Assembly (NCBI RefSeq): GCF_011049865.1
Contig: NZ_DRGY01000138.1
Span: forward strand, 37,025-101,024
Length of the DNA: 64,000 bases
Direction: 5' to 3'
From: Marinobacter antarcticus
Lineage (GTDB): Bacteria > Pseudomonadota > Gammaproteobacteria > Pseudomonadales > Oleiphilaceae
In this document: piece by piece, positions 17,813-26,739 of the stretch
How the letters are laid out: each line of letters starts with the position of its first letter
Numbering within the stretch: position 1 is the stretch's first letter
Notes under the pieces: generated by a model
Databases searched by the model: none
Told to the model about the DNA's origin: nothing
The model's input: the letters and a program-made list of their open reading frames with translations, nothing else
Position numbers and translations under genes: made by a program

Positions 17813-19111
17813 ATGCTCGAACGACTGTTCCAACTCCAGGCCCACGGCACCAACGTTCGTAAAGAACTGGTTGCGGGCATTACCACCTTCTTGACCATGG
17901 CATACATTATTGTGGTCAACCCCAGCATTATGTCTTCCACAGGCATGGACGCCGGTGCGGTATTCGTTGCTACTTGTTTGGCTGCCGCCATCGGCACCCT
18001 GATTATGGGACTGTGGGCTAACTACCCGATTGCCCTGGCGCCGGGCATGGGCCTGAACGCATTTTTCGCGTATACCGTTGTGGGCAACCTCGGGTACAGC
18101 TGGCAAGTCGCGCTTGGCGCCGTATTTCTCTCGGGCCTGATCTTCTTCCTGCTCAGCATTTTCAAGATCCGCGAGTGGATCATTAACAGCATTCCCATGT
18201 CCCTGCGTTTTGGAATTTCCGCGGGCATCGGCTTTTTCCTGGCGCTGATTGCCCTGAAAAACGCCGGTGTAGTGGTTGCCAATCCTGGCACTCTGATTGG
18301 CCTTGGTGAATTAAAATCGGCAGAGAGCCTGCTGTTTTTTGGCGGGTTTGTCGTGATTTGTGCTTTGTCGTTCCGGCGCATAACCGGTGCGGTCATGATT
18401 GGCATTATTGCCGTAACAGCCATTGCAATGATGTTGGGCATGGTCGAATACAACGGTCTGGTTTCCGCTCCGCCAAGCCTTGCGCCTACGTTCATGCAGC
18501 TGGATATCGCCGGCGCCCTGAACGTTGGCATGATCAGCATTGTGTTCGCCTTTCTGTTTGTGGATCTGTTTGACACCTCGGGCACGCTGATTGGCGCCGC
18601 TCAACGCGGCGGACTGCTCGACAAAGACGGCAAACTTCCACGCCTGGGCCGGGCCCTGATGTCTGACTCGGTAGCCACTATGTCCGGTGCCGCTCTCGGC
18701 ACCTCAACCACCACCAGTTACATCGAGTCTACCGCAGGTATTTCGGCCGGTGGGCGCACCGGCCTGACCGCCGTGGTGGTTGCCGTTCTCTTCCTCGCGT
18801 GCCTTTTGCTGTCTCCCATTGCCAGCATTATTCCGGCGTATGCCACAGCGCCGGCGTTGCTGTACGTTGCGGTGTTGATGGCCAGCGGGCTGAAACTGAT
18901 AGACTGGGATGACATCACAGAGGCCGCGCCGGCAGTGGTTACAGCACTGATGATGCCGCTGACGTTTTCAATCGCCAACGGCATTGCACTGGGCTTCATC
19001 ACGTATGCCGTCATCAAGGCTTTGAGCGGTCGCTGGTCGGATCTGAACGTCAGCGTGGTGGTGATCGCCATTATTTTCATTCTGAAATTCATCTTTCTTG
19101 ACGCAGCCTGA
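17813..19111 (+). CDS. NCS2 family purine permease (AdeP/GhxP-like)
   Basis: A 432-residue polytopic permease of the adenine/guanine/hypoxanthine branch of NCS2. Visible signatures are TFLTMAYIIVVNP near the N-terminus, APGMGLNAFFAY, and LFVDLFDTSGTL in the middle. It imports purine bases with protons. It sits 30 nt upstream of apt on the same strand, which makes a purine-salvage pair: uptake, then conversion of adenine to AMP. Adenine is therefore the likeliest substrate, although hypoxanthine/guanine members look alike. Confidence 0.9.
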   Translation: MLERLFQLQAHGTNVRKELVAGITTFLTMAYIIVVNPSIMSSTGMDAGAVFVATCLAAAIGTLIMGLWANYPIALAPGMGLNAFFAYTVVGNLGYSWQVALGAVFLSGLIFFLLSIFKIREWIINSIPMSLRFGISAGIGFFLALIALKNAGVVVANPGTLIGLGELKSAESLLFFGGFVVICALSFRRITGAVMIGIIAVTAIAMMLGMVEYNGLVSAPPSLAPTFMQLDIAGALNVGMISIVFAFLFVDLFDTSGTLIGAAQRGGLLDKDGKLPRLGRALMSDSVATMSGAALGTSTTTSYIESTAGISAGGRTGLTAVVVAVLFLACLLLSPIASIIPAYATAPALLYVAVLMASGLKLIDWDDITEAAPAVVTALMMPLTFSIANGIALGFITYAVIKALSGRWSDLNVSVVVIAIIFILKFIFLDAA

Positions 19112-19141
19112 GCTGCGCGCAGACCCAGAGCCTGATTTCCT

Positions 19142-19684
19142 ATGGATTACTTTTCCAACAGCATTAAACAAGCAATCCGTACGGTGCCGGACTGGCCCAA
19201 GCCCGGTGTCACGTTTCGTGATATCACCACCGTTCTGCAAGACAAAACAGCCTTCCGGAAGCTGATTGACGCTTTCGTTCATCGCTACCACGGCCACAAG
19301 ATTGATGCGGTGGCCGCGGTGGATGCTCGGGGGTTCATTATTGGATCGGCCCTGGCTTATGAGCTCAATGCCTCTTTGGTGCTGGTGCGCAAAAAGGGCA
19401 AGTTGCCGTTTGATACGCTGGTGGAGGACTACGAACTGGAGTATGGAACCGCCTCCGTAGAGCTCCACGAAGATGCGCTCAAACCCGGTGACAAGGTTGT
19501 GCTAGTCGATGATTTGATTGCGACCGGTGGCACCATGCTGGCCGCCAGTCGGTTGATCCGCCGTATTGGCGCAGACATTATAGAAGTTGCCGCAATGATC
19601 GATCTTCCCGACCTTGGAGGTTCCGCCAAGCTGCAGGAAGAGGGCTTGAAGGTCTATACTGTGTGCTCGTTTGAGGGCGAATAG
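19142..19684 (+). CDS. apt: Adenine phosphoribosyltransferase
   Basis: 180 residues, the usual length. It converts adenine and PRPP to AMP and pyrophosphate in the cytosol. The PRPP-binding motif [14 protein letters not shown] is intact, and the N-terminus ([20 protein letters not shown]) and [16 protein letters not shown] are typical of Apt. It follows the purine permease by 30 nt. Confidence 0.96.
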   Translation: MDYFSNSIKQAIRTVPDWPKPGVTFRDITTVLQDKTAFRKLIDAFVHRYHGHKIDAVAAVDARGFIIGSALAYELNASLVLVRKKGKLPFDTLVEDYELEYGTASVELHEDALKPGDKVVLVDDLIATGGTMLAASRLIRRIGADIIEVAAMIDLPDLGGSAKLQEEGLKVYTVCSFEGE

Positions 19685-19709
19685 AGACGGCGCCTCCGGG
19701 ACGTTTTGA

Positions 19710-19738
19710 GACGTGTTTAAGTTTTAGGACGTGTTTAA
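19710..19738. repeat. Short direct repeat downstream of apt
   Basis: GACGTGTTTAA occurs twice in tandem register, at 19710-19720 and 19728-19738 (18-bp period). A diverged relative, GGACGTTTTGA, lies just before. It is in the apt to FAH-hydrolase gap and may be a binding site or simple slippage. No function can be assigned. Confidence 0.5.
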
Positions 19739-19757
19739 AGAGCATCGGGAGAACACC

Positions 19758-20420
19758 ATGGATCGTTATCAACACCACTGGAAAGACGGCACACCTGTGC
19801 ACCTGCCGCTGGGAAAGATTGTCTGCGTTGGCCGGAATTACGCGGACCACGCCAAAGAGCTCAACAACCCGGTACCCGCGGAACCCCTGCTGTTCATAAA
19901 GCCCGCCACGTCTGCGGTGCACGTAACACGTCCTCTGGCGCTTTCCGCCAATCAGGGCCAAGTGCACTTCGAAACCGAGCTGGCGGTATTGATAGGCAAA
20001 CCCCTCACCAACGCATCGGAGAGCGACGCTCAGTCAGCCATTCTCGGCTACGGGCTGGCGTTGGACCTGACCCTTCGGGATCTGCAAAGTCAGCTCAAAG
20101 AGAAAGGCCATCCCTGGGAACGGGCAAAAGCCTTTGATGGCGCCTGCCCCTTGTCTCCGTTTGTGGCGGTGGAGTATTTCGGTAACGACTGCATCACCTT
20201 CAATCTGGACATCGATGAGCAGAGACAGCAAAGCGGCGACACCGGGGATATGATTTTCCCTATCGTTCCGCTGCTGGCTCATATAAGCCGCCATTTCACG
20301 CTGTTGCCCGGCGATGTAGTGCTCACTGGCACCCCCAGTGGCGTGGGCCCGCTGCGCTCAGGACAAACCCTGTCGCTACAACTGGAGGACCAGTTGTCTG
20401 TCTCCACCAAAGTGGTTTAA
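19758..20420 (+). CDS. Fumarylacetoacetate hydrolase family protein
   Basis: 220 residues from the ATG at 19758, preceded by CGGGAGA. A longer frame from a GTG inside the direct repeat is unlikely. The FAH fold is shown by IVCVGRNYADHAKELNNPVP, FIKPATS, a metal-binding Glu-x-Glu in HFETELAVLIG, and a C-terminal GDVVLTGTPSGVGP. Family members cleave or decarboxylate beta-dicarbonyl acids (acylpyruvases, oxaloacetate decarboxylases). The YcgM/FAHD1-like length suggests acylpyruvate hydrolase or oxaloacetate decarboxylase activity. Substrate not determinable here. Confidence 0.88.
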   Translation: MDRYQHHWKDGTPVHLPLGKIVCVGRNYADHAKELNNPVPAEPLLFIKPATSAVHVTRPLALSANQGQVHFETELAVLIGKPLTNASESDAQSAILGYGLALDLTLRDLQSQLKEKGHPWERAKAFDGACPLSPFVAVEYFGNDCITFNLDIDEQRQQSGDTGDMIFPIVPLLAHISRHFTLLPGDVVLTGTPSGVGPLRSGQTLSLQLEDQLSVSTKVV

Positions 20421-20467
20421 CGTGAGCTGACACAATCTTTCTTTTTCGGGAGCACGTATAGTCAGGC

Positions 20468-21778
20468 ATGGCAAAAAAACCGGTTACCTCGCGCAGTGGT
20501 CGATTCTTCAAGCTTGCCGGCATGACGGCCTCGGTAGCGGGACAGTATGCCGGTCAGAAAGCCCGCAGCCTGTTCAGCAATGAAAACGACGACGGCGCCC
20601 GCAGTGAAAGCTACACCCGCATGGCAAACCGCATTACCGACACCCTCGGTGAGATGAAAGGCGCGGCTATGAAGGTGGGCCAGATTGCTTCCCAGACCCA
20701 GGATTTCCTGCCCCGAGAGTTTTCTGATGCGCTCCAAAAGCTGCAGAAAGAAGCGCCTCCCATGCCGTTCGAAATCATTCTTGAACAGATAGAGATGGAA
20801 CTGGGAAAGCCGGTAGGCGAGCTGTTCGAGTATCTGCAGGAGACCCCCTATGCCGCTGCATCGATCGGCCAGGTGCACCGCGCCCGGTTACACGACGGCA
20901 CCGATGTCATCGTAAAGGTGCAGTATCCGGGTGTGGATGAATCGTGCGATTCCGACCTGAAACAGCTACGCCTGGCTCTGAAGCTGGGCGGCCTCCTGAA
21001 AATGCCGAAAGAGTCGGTAGATCAGCTGTTCACGGAGATTCGGGAGCGCCTTCAGGAAGAGCTGGATTACGAGAATGAAGCCCGCAATATTGACCTGTTC
21101 CGGGAGTTTCACAAGAAAGATTCCTGGGTCGTTATTCCTTCCGTGATCCTCAGCCACTCGACCCGTCATGTGCTGACGCTGGGGCTGGAGGAAGGCGATC
21201 ACGTTAACGAGGTTACGCCGGAGCGCTACGATCAGGCCACGATCAATCTGATTGGTCATCGTATGTTTACCACCATGGCAGATCAGCTATTCCGGTTCCA
21301 ATGCATCCATGGCGACCCGCACGCGGGGAACTTTGCGTATCGGCCCGATGGCAGCATCGTTATGTATGACTTTGGCTGTGTTAAAAAACTGAAGCCGGAG
21401 ATTGTTGAGGCGTATCGCAATGCCATCATCGCGGCGCTGGATCAGGATTATAAAGCTCTTGATGCGTACTTGATTGATCTGGGCGCCCGAGTGGGGAGCC
21501 AACCTGCTATTGATGAGGCGTATTACGCTATGTGGCGGGATATTCTTGTGGTGCCGTTCAATTCCGAGCAACCCTATGACTTTGGCGAGTCCAGTATTCA
21601 CAAGCATGTGGCAGCCAAGACGAGCACGGTGTTCAAGTATCTGGATTCGTTCAAGCCGCCGGTTGAGAGTATTTTTATCGACCGGATGATTGCGGGGCAT
21701 TACTGGATGCTGAAGCGGCTGGGGGTTCAGGCGGCGTTTGGCGAGGAGCTTCGTGGGTATCTTGGCGGGCCTGACTGA
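20468..21778 (+). CDS. ABC1/AarF (UbiB-like) atypical kinase
   Basis: A 436-residue member of the ABC1/ADCK family. It has the family-specific KxGQ motif (MKVGQIASQ), the Ala-rich nucleotide loop AAASIGQVH, the catalytic HGDPHAGNF and the metal-binding YDFG. No transmembrane helices are obvious at the C-terminus, unlike UbiB proper. Relatives influence ubiquinone or other isoprenoid-lipid metabolism. It is not next to ubiquinone genes, so the role is open. It ends 22 nt before inverted-repeat element B. Confidence 0.9.
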   Translation: MAKKPVTSRSGRFFKLAGMTASVAGQYAGQKARSLFSNENDDGARSESYTRMANRITDTLGEMKGAAMKVGQIASQTQDFLPREFSDALQKLQKEAPPMPFEIILEQIEMELGKPVGELFEYLQETPYAAASIGQVHRARLHDGTDVIVKVQYPGVDESCDSDLKQLRLALKLGGLLKMPKESVDQLFTEIRERLQEELDYENEARNIDLFREFHKKDSWVVIPSVILSHSTRHVLTLGLEEGDHVNEVTPERYDQATINLIGHRMFTTMADQLFRFQCIHGDPHAGNFAYRPDGSIVMYDFGCVKKLKPEIVEAYRNAIIAALDQDYKALDAYLIDLGARVGSQPAIDEAYYAMWRDILVVPFNSEQPYDFGESSIHKHVAAKTSTVFKYLDSFKPPVESIFIDRMIAGHYWMLKRLGVQAAFGEELRGYLGGPD

Positions 21779-21799
21779 TTTTCTGGCTTTAGTGGTAAC

Positions 21800-21908
21800 G
21801 GCATCGACAGGGTGTAGCGTTCAAAACACGCTGTGAATACGTCCCTGTGCGCTTGGCTCCGCCATTCATGGCTACGCACAGTTTTGAGCGCTACACCCTG
21901 TCGGTGCC
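21800..21908. repeat. Long inverted-repeat element B, related to element A
   Basis: Arms 21800-21827 and 21881-21908 pair at 26 of 28 positions around a 53-nt loop. Read on the minus strand, the loop contains GCCATGAATGGC, GGAGCCAAGCGCACAGGGACGT and AGCG, matching the loop of element A (8244-8297) at about 40 of 54 positions. The stem sequence is unrelated to A's. It lies between two convergent genes, so it may act as a transcription block, but there is no U-run. A and B are members of one dispersed element family in opposite orientations. Confidence 0.9.
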
Positions 21909-21950
21909 TATCTTGCTAAGGCGTTTTTTAGCACACTTTGTACGTTTGCA

Positions 21951-23354
21951 TCAGTCGAAGATCTTGCCGGGGTTGATGATGCCGTTGGGGTCAAATACCT
22001 GTTTGATGCCTCTCAGATAGGCAATTTCTGCTTCGCTGCGGGTGTAATGCAAGTAGGGCTTTTTGGTCATGCCTACGCCGTGTTCGGCGGAGACGCTGCC
22101 CTGGTACTTTTCGACGATTTCAAACACCCACTTGTTGACCTGCTGGCACTTTTCGAAGAAGTCTTCCTTTGCCATGTCTTCCGGTTTGAGGATGTTGAGG
22201 TGCAGGTTGCCATCGCCAATGTGGCCGAACCAGATGATTTCAAAATCCGGGTACTGTGCAGTCACCAACTCGTCAATTTCCTGCAGAAATCCCGGCACTT
22301 TAGAAACCACAACGGAAATGTCGTTCTTGTATGGGGTGCGGGGGGCGATGGATTCCGAGATGCGCTCGCGCAGCTGCCACAGGTTCCGGGCCTGAGTTTC
22401 GCTCTGGCTGATCACGCCGTCCAGCACCCAGCCGTTTTCCATGCACTGCTCGAACAGGCCCATGGCGTCGTCCATTACCTGATCAGACGTCGATTCAAAC
22501 TCCAACAAGGCATAATACGGCGCTTCGGTTTCAAACGGCGCCGGCACCTGTCCGTGGGCCAGGACATGCCCCATAGCCTGGTGCGAGAAGAATTCGTAGG
22601 CGGTCAGGTCCAGGCCACTCTGGAAGGTTTTGAGCACGTCCATGGTGTTGCCAAGATCGTTCAGCCCGAGCACCAGTACCGTCAGGTTATCTGGCTGGCG
22701 CGTGAGCTTCATGGTGACTTCGGTAATAAAGCCCAGGGTTCCTTCGGCGCCGATAAACAGATGGCGCAGGTCGTAGCCGGTGTTGTTTTTCGCAAGGTCT
22801 TTATTCAGATCAAGAATGTCGCCCTTGCCGGTTACCACTTTGAGGCCGGCGACCCAGTCGCGGCTCATGCCGTAGCGGATCACCTTGATACCGCCCGCGT
22901 TGGTGGAGAGATTACCCCCAAGCTGGCTGGAGCCGGCGGAGGCAAAATCGACCGGGTAGTAAAGGTTGTTCTCTTCGGCAAAACTCTGCAGTTGCTGGGT
23001 CACAACGCCGGCCTGGCAGTGAACCAATCGGTCACTGGCGCTGAAATCCAGAATCTGGTTCATGTTGTCGAATGCAACAACCACCTCGCCGTTAGCGGCC
23101 ACAGCGCCCGCACTCAGGCCCGTTCGGCCACCGGAGGGCACCAGTGCCACACGGTTTTCGTTGGCAAACTTCACCAGTGCCTGAACCTGCTCAGTGGTTT
23201 TCGGGAGCACGATGGCCAGTGGGTTTGGCTCATAAATTCGCGTCCAATCCTTGCCGTAAGTGTCGAGATCCGCTGGGTCCGTCAGCACCTTTGCGGGCGC
23301 GTCGCCGGCGGCTACAAGCTCTTTCAGGGCAACAATGATCTGTTCAGAGTTCAT
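21951..23354 (-). CDS. d2hgdh: FAD-linked D-2-hydroxyglutarate dehydrogenase family protein
   Basis: A 467-residue flavoprotein. The FAD-binding PCMH domain spans about 40-220 (LVPSGGRTGLSAGAVA, GGNLSTNAGG). The C-terminal cap has WFGHIGDGNLHLNI with metal-binding His residues and VSAEHGVGMTKK. It is divergent from serA. Pseudomonas has the same pair: SerA reduces 2-oxoglutarate to D-2-hydroxyglutarate, and this enzyme oxidises it back, which pulls serine synthesis forward. D-lactate/glycolate oxidase subfamilies are alternatives; the context favours D-2-hydroxyglutarate. Acceptor presumably ETF. Confidence 0.85.
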   Translation of the reverse strand: MNSEQIIVALKELVAAGDAPAKVLTDPADLDTYGKDWTRIYEPNPLAIVLPKTTEQVQALVKFANENRVALVPSGGRTGLSAGAVAANGEVVVAFDNMNQILDFSASDRLVHCQAGVVTQQLQSFAEENNLYYPVDFASAGSSQLGGNLSTNAGGIKVIRYGMSRDWVAGLKVVTGKGDILDLNKDLAKNNTGYDLRHLFIGAEGTLGFITEVTMKLTRQPDNLTVLVLGLNDLGNTMDVLKTFQSGLDLTAYEFFSHQAMGHVLAHGQVPAPFETEAPYYALLEFESTSDQVMDDAMGLFEQCMENGWVLDGVISQSETQARNLWQLRERISESIAPRTPYKNDISVVVSKVPGFLQEIDELVTAQYPDFEIIWFGHIGDGNLHLNILKPEDMAKEDFFEKCQQVNKWVFEIVEKYQGSVSAEHGVGMTKKPYLHYTRSEAEIAYLRGIKQVFDPNGIINPGKIFD

Positions 23355-23406
23355 GAAGTCATCAGTCTCGTCAGGGTCGGGCGGTGGCTCTGGATTAAAA
23401 GTTCCA

Positions 23407-23429
23407 GGTTCGCTTGATTCAGGCGAACC
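23407..23429. promoter_or_regulatory. Inverted repeat between d2hgdh and serA, candidate operator
   Basis: GGTTCGC (23407-23413) and GCGAACC (23423-23429) are perfect 7-bp arms 9 bp apart, in the 191-bp region between two divergent starts. An extended -10-like TGGTATCAT lies at 23455-23463, just downstream on the serA side. The arrangement suggests a shared regulator site, but it could equally be a hairpin in the serA leader. Nothing identifies the regulator. Confidence 0.4.
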
Positions 23430-23545
23430 GGGACACTGTGAAAAGTTGCTTTTATGGTATCATACTGCCCCTGTTCTGCGAGCCAGCCCCAACGACCACT
23501 GGCCGCAGGTCACTTCATGCGACGAAAGGTTCGGAAGCAAAGCCC

Positions 23546-24775
23546 ATGTCAACGACGTCTCTCGAAAAGAGCAAAATCCGCATTCTACTGCTGGAAGGCG
23601 TGCATCAGACCGCACTGGATACTCTGAATGCTGCAGGCTACACCAACATTGAGTCCCTCAGTCACTCGCTGTCCGAGGAAGACCTTATAGAGAAGATTGC
23701 CGATGCGCATTTTATAGGCCTTCGCTCTCGCACTCAGTTGACTGCCAAGGTGTTCGAGGCTGCCAAAAAGCTGGTTGCAGTGGGCTGTTTCTGCATTGGC
23801 ACTAATCAGGTTGATCTGCACGCAGCGACACGTCGCGGCATCGCGGTGTTCAATGCGCCTTTTTCTAACACCCGCAGTGTTGCGGAACTGGTTTTGGCGC
23901 AGGCTATCCTGCTACTGCGCGGCGTTCCGGAAAAAAATGCCAGTGCCCACCGTGGCGATTGGCAGAAATCGGCCAAAAACAGCTACGAGATTCGCGGCAA
24001 AAAGCTGGGCATCATCGGTTACGGCAACATAGGCACCCAGTTCAGCGTTCTGGCCGAAAGCCTGGGCATGGACGTGTACTTCTACGACGTAGTGTCCAAG
24101 CTGCCGATCGGCAATGCAACCCAGGTAGGAACCCTGCAGGAACTGCTCAACATTGCCGATGTTGTGAGTTTGCACGTTCCCGAAACACCGGCCACCAAGT
24201 ACATGTTCAAGGCCGAGCAGTTGGCCCAGATGAAGCCTGATTCTATCCTGATGAATGCATCACGAGGCTCCGTCGTGGATATCGAGGCACTTGCAGAATC
24301 CCTGAGAAGCGGCAAGCTGCTGGGCGCTGCGATTGACGTTTTCCCGGTCGAGCCCAAGTCCAATAACGAAGAATTCGTTTCTCCACTGCGTGAGTTCGAC
24401 AACGTTATTCTGACGCCACACGTAGGCGGCTCCACCATCGAAGCCCAAGAAAACATCGGGCGCGAAGTAGCTGAGAAGCTCGCTATGTATAGCGACAACG
24501 GCACCTCGGTGTCGTCGGTGAACTTTCCGGAAGTGGCTCTGCCCTCACACCCGAACCAGCACCGTTTGCTGCACATTCATGAGAACGTGCCGGGCGTGAT
24601 GTCGGAAATAAACCAGGTGTTCTCCGAGAACGGCATCAACGTTTGCGGCCAATATCTGCAAACCAAACAAGACATTGGCTACGTGGTGATTGATGTAGAC
24701 AAGGCCTACGGCGAACTTGCTCTGGAGAAACTGCTCCAGGTAAAAGGCACCATTCGCGGTCGGGTGCTGTTCTAG
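23546..24775 (+). CDS. serA: D-3-phosphoglycerate dehydrogenase
   Basis: 409 residues from the ATG at 23546, matching the usual length of the E. coli-type enzyme. The frame is open upstream to 23414 but would add a non-conserved leader. First step of serine biosynthesis: 3-phosphoglycerate to 3-phosphohydroxypyruvate with NAD. The NAD-binding loop is IIGYGNIGTQ; active-site segments are NASRGSVVD (Arg), the following Glu region, and PHVGGST (His). The C-terminal ACT domain (about 335-409, HENVPGVMSEINQVF) binds serine for feedback inhibition. Followed by a strong terminator. Confidence 0.96.
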   Translation: MSTTSLEKSKIRILLLEGVHQTALDTLNAAGYTNIESLSHSLSEEDLIEKIADAHFIGLRSRTQLTAKVFEAAKKLVAVGCFCIGTNQVDLHAATRRGIAVFNAPFSNTRSVAELVLAQAILLLRGVPEKNASAHRGDWQKSAKNSYEIRGKKLGIIGYGNIGTQFSVLAESLGMDVYFYDVVSKLPIGNATQVGTLQELLNIADVVSLHVPETPATKYMFKAEQLAQMKPDSILMNASRGSVVDIEALAESLRSGKLLGAAIDVFPVEPKSNNEEFVSPLREFDNVILTPHVGGSTIEAQENIGREVAEKLAMYSDNGTSVSSVNFPEVALPSHPNQHRLLHIHENVPGVMSEINQVFSENGINVCGQYLQTKQDIGYVVIDVDKAYGELALEKLLQVKGTIRGRVLF

Positions 24776-24810
24776 GCGGCGCTCGGTATAAACGCCGGTC
24801 AGAGAAAGCA

Positions 24811-24847
24811 AAAAAGCTCCGCCACCAAAAGGTCGCGGAGCTTTTTT
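24811..24847. terminator. Bidirectional rho-independent terminator, serA / OmpA lipoprotein
   Basis: AAAAAGCTCCGC (24811-24822) and GCGGAGCTTTTT (24835-24846) form a perfect 12-bp stem with a T-run on one side and an A-run on the other. It serves both convergent genes. Confidence 0.92.
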
Positions 24848-24878
24848 TGCCCGGCCAGGCCGGACCGGAGTAGTCGCG

Positions 24879-25535
24879 TTACTGCATAGGAACCAGCGTC
24901 AGCTCGACGCGACGGTTCTGTTCACGCCCTGCGGCGTTATCGTTGGACGCGATAGGTTTACGCTCACCGTAACCCGTCGCGCGAGTGCGCCTGGACTCGA
25001 TACCCTGATTCAGGAGGAAGTCCCGCACGGAGCCCGCGCGACGCTCACTGAGCAACTGGTTGTAGCTGTCTGAACCCGAGCTGTCGGTATGACCGTCGAT
25101 CTGAATGATTGTTTTGTTGAACTCTTTCAGCACCAGAACAACCGATTCCAGCGTGTTTGTGAACCCGCCCCGGATGGCGGTCTGATTCAACTCAAAGGTG
25201 ATGTTGCCCGGCATGATGAGTTCAATCTGATCACCGTTGCGAACAACACGAACGCCGCTGCCTTCCAGCCTCTGCCGCAACATGGCTTCTTGCCTGTCCA
25301 TGTAATAGCCAATGCCGCCGCCAACGGCCGCACCACTCGCTGCACCAATCAGCGCGCCCTTGCCACGGTCACTTTTACTGGAGGTTGCAGCGCCAACGGC
25401 TGCGCCACCAATCGCACCAATGATACTGCCTTTGGTGGCATCTGAAGTTTTCTGCTCGCCTGTGTATGGGTCATACGTCATACAACCGGCGAGGCCCATG
25501 GTCGTTACTGCTAGTGCAAGCATTGTTTTCTTCAC
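24879..25535 (-). CDS. OmpA-family lipoprotein with glycine-zipper segment (YiaD-like)
   Basis: 218 residues. The signal peptide ends at Leu-Ala-Gly-Cys (Cys18). Residues about 36-78 are Gly/Ala-rich glycine-zipper helices (SIIGAIGGAAVGAA, ALIGAASGAAVGGGIGYY). The C-terminal OmpA peptidoglycan-binding domain (about 105-218) has IIQIDGHTDSSGSDSYNQ and LLSERRAGSVRDFLLNQGI. It should link the outer membrane to peptidoglycan. Single gene, terminated by the hairpin shared with serA. Confidence 0.92.
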   Translation of the reverse strand: MKKTMLALAVTTMGLAGCMTYDPYTGEQKTSDATKGSIIGAIGGAAVGAATSSKSDRGKGALIGAASGAAVGGGIGYYMDRQEAMLRQRLEGSGVRVVRNGDQIELIMPGNITFELNQTAIRGGFTNTLESVVLVLKEFNKTIIQIDGHTDSSGSDSYNQLLSERRAGSVRDFLLNQGIESRRTRATGYGERKPIASNDNAAGREQNRRVELTLVPMQ

Positions 25536-25643
25536 AGCATTCTCCTGTGGCTGGGTTTATTACTGGTTTTGTTGCAGGGGTCTTTCGAGCCCTTTAGCGC
25601 TCTCGTTGTGGCGTCGAGAATGGTCAAGACTCATCTGGAGTGA

Positions 25644-26660
25644 TCAATAGTCGTCAGGGTCATCTGCCAATGAATGATCAAAGGTATCTATAATGGTGTT
25701 GAACACAGTTGCCTGCAGATCCTTGGCTTCGTTCACCAAGTGATGGCGGCCGTCGGCAATCCTCACTTCCTCTACCGATGCAAACTTGTTGCGGATAATT
25801 CTCAGATTGTGTTGCCAATCTACTGTCTGGTCTTTTTCGCCCTGAACCACCGTAACGGGGAAGTTGACCGGTCGCGCAGATTCAATGTGTGGAATCCAGG
25901 TACGCAACGCGCCCACCCAGTCAACGTGAACGGCTCTTGCCTGCAGTGGATCATTTTCTCGCAGGAAGCGCAAAAAACGAGTATTGCCACTGTTCGCTGA
26001 AAACGCACGCTGCCACCGTGAAATAAACGGCTTTACCATCGTGTGGAGCATTTTTGCGCCGAGCCAGCCTGCAGGCCGTACCAACGGTGCCAACAACACA
26101 ACATTACGGAACTCCGATGTTTCCACGGAGTGGTGGTTCGAGAGCAGGTAGTCAATCAGTATGGCGCCCCCCGTACTCTGGCCCACCGCAAACCATGGCC
26201 CACGGGTTTTCTCACGAGCACAAGCCATAACATCTGACAACACCGCCTGATATTCCAGGAAATTGCCGATAGCCGCCGGTGTCCCGCTGGAGAGCCCGTG
26301 GCCAGGTTGATCATACGTCAACACGTCGAAACCCGCGCTGAGACAACGCTCAATCAATTGGCTGTATAAACCCACATGATCAAAGTAACCGTGCAGGATA
26401 AACACAGTGCCACGCCCGGGACGGGATTCCGGCAATCGGAAATAATGCACCATAATCTGGTGCCGATCCGCCGTTATATAGCCCTGATGATAGGCAATAC
26501 CCGGGTGTTCCACCCAGAGATCAAGGCCATAAAATCGGCAATATGCCACCATCTCTTCGCTCAGATCTTCCCGTCCTTCCGGGTCGAACGGCTCAAGCCT
26601 TTCAAGCAGGGATTCACGATTCCAGTCCGGTATTTCTATGGTATCTGTTTTCCAGTACAC
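25644..26660 (-). CDS. Alpha/beta hydrolase, lysophospholipase/monoacylglycerol-lipase-like
   Basis: 338 residues, cytosolic, with no signal peptide. Oxyanion region FILHGYFDH (87-95), TYDQPGHGLSSG, nucleophile Ser162 in GQSTG, likely Asp in QGEKDQTVDW and His in DGRHHLVNE. The pattern fits the serine aminopeptidase/lysophospholipase (Hydrolase_4) family. Likely acts on monoacylglycerol or lysophospholipid esters. It is divergent from the HSL-type esterase at 26740. Confidence 0.85.
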   Translation of the reverse strand: MYWKTDTIEIPDWNRESLLERLEPFDPEGREDLSEEMVAYCRFYGLDLWVEHPGIAYHQGYITADRHQIMVHYFRLPESRPGRGTVFILHGYFDHVGLYSQLIERCLSAGFDVLTYDQPGHGLSSGTPAAIGNFLEYQAVLSDVMACAREKTRGPWFAVGQSTGGAILIDYLLSNHHSVETSEFRNVVLLAPLVRPAGWLGAKMLHTMVKPFISRWQRAFSANSGNTRFLRFLRENDPLQARAVHVDWVGALRTWIPHIESARPVNFPVTVVQGEKDQTVDWQHNLRIIRNKFASVEEVRIADGRHHLVNEAKDLQATVFNTIIDTFDHSLADDPDDY

Positions 26661-26739
26661 GTAGAGTTAAACGCCTGTCGTGGATAGATAATACGAATTA
26701 CGATGCACAATCCTAACCCATAGCGGGGGCATAACACAG

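Noticed and set aside
22047..23417. 456-residue open frame on the plus strand opposite the D-2-hydroxyglutarate dehydrogenase gene
   Set aside because: It lies antisense to a clear flavoenzyme gene, has no family motif, and its composition is what reverse reading of GC-rich codons produces.
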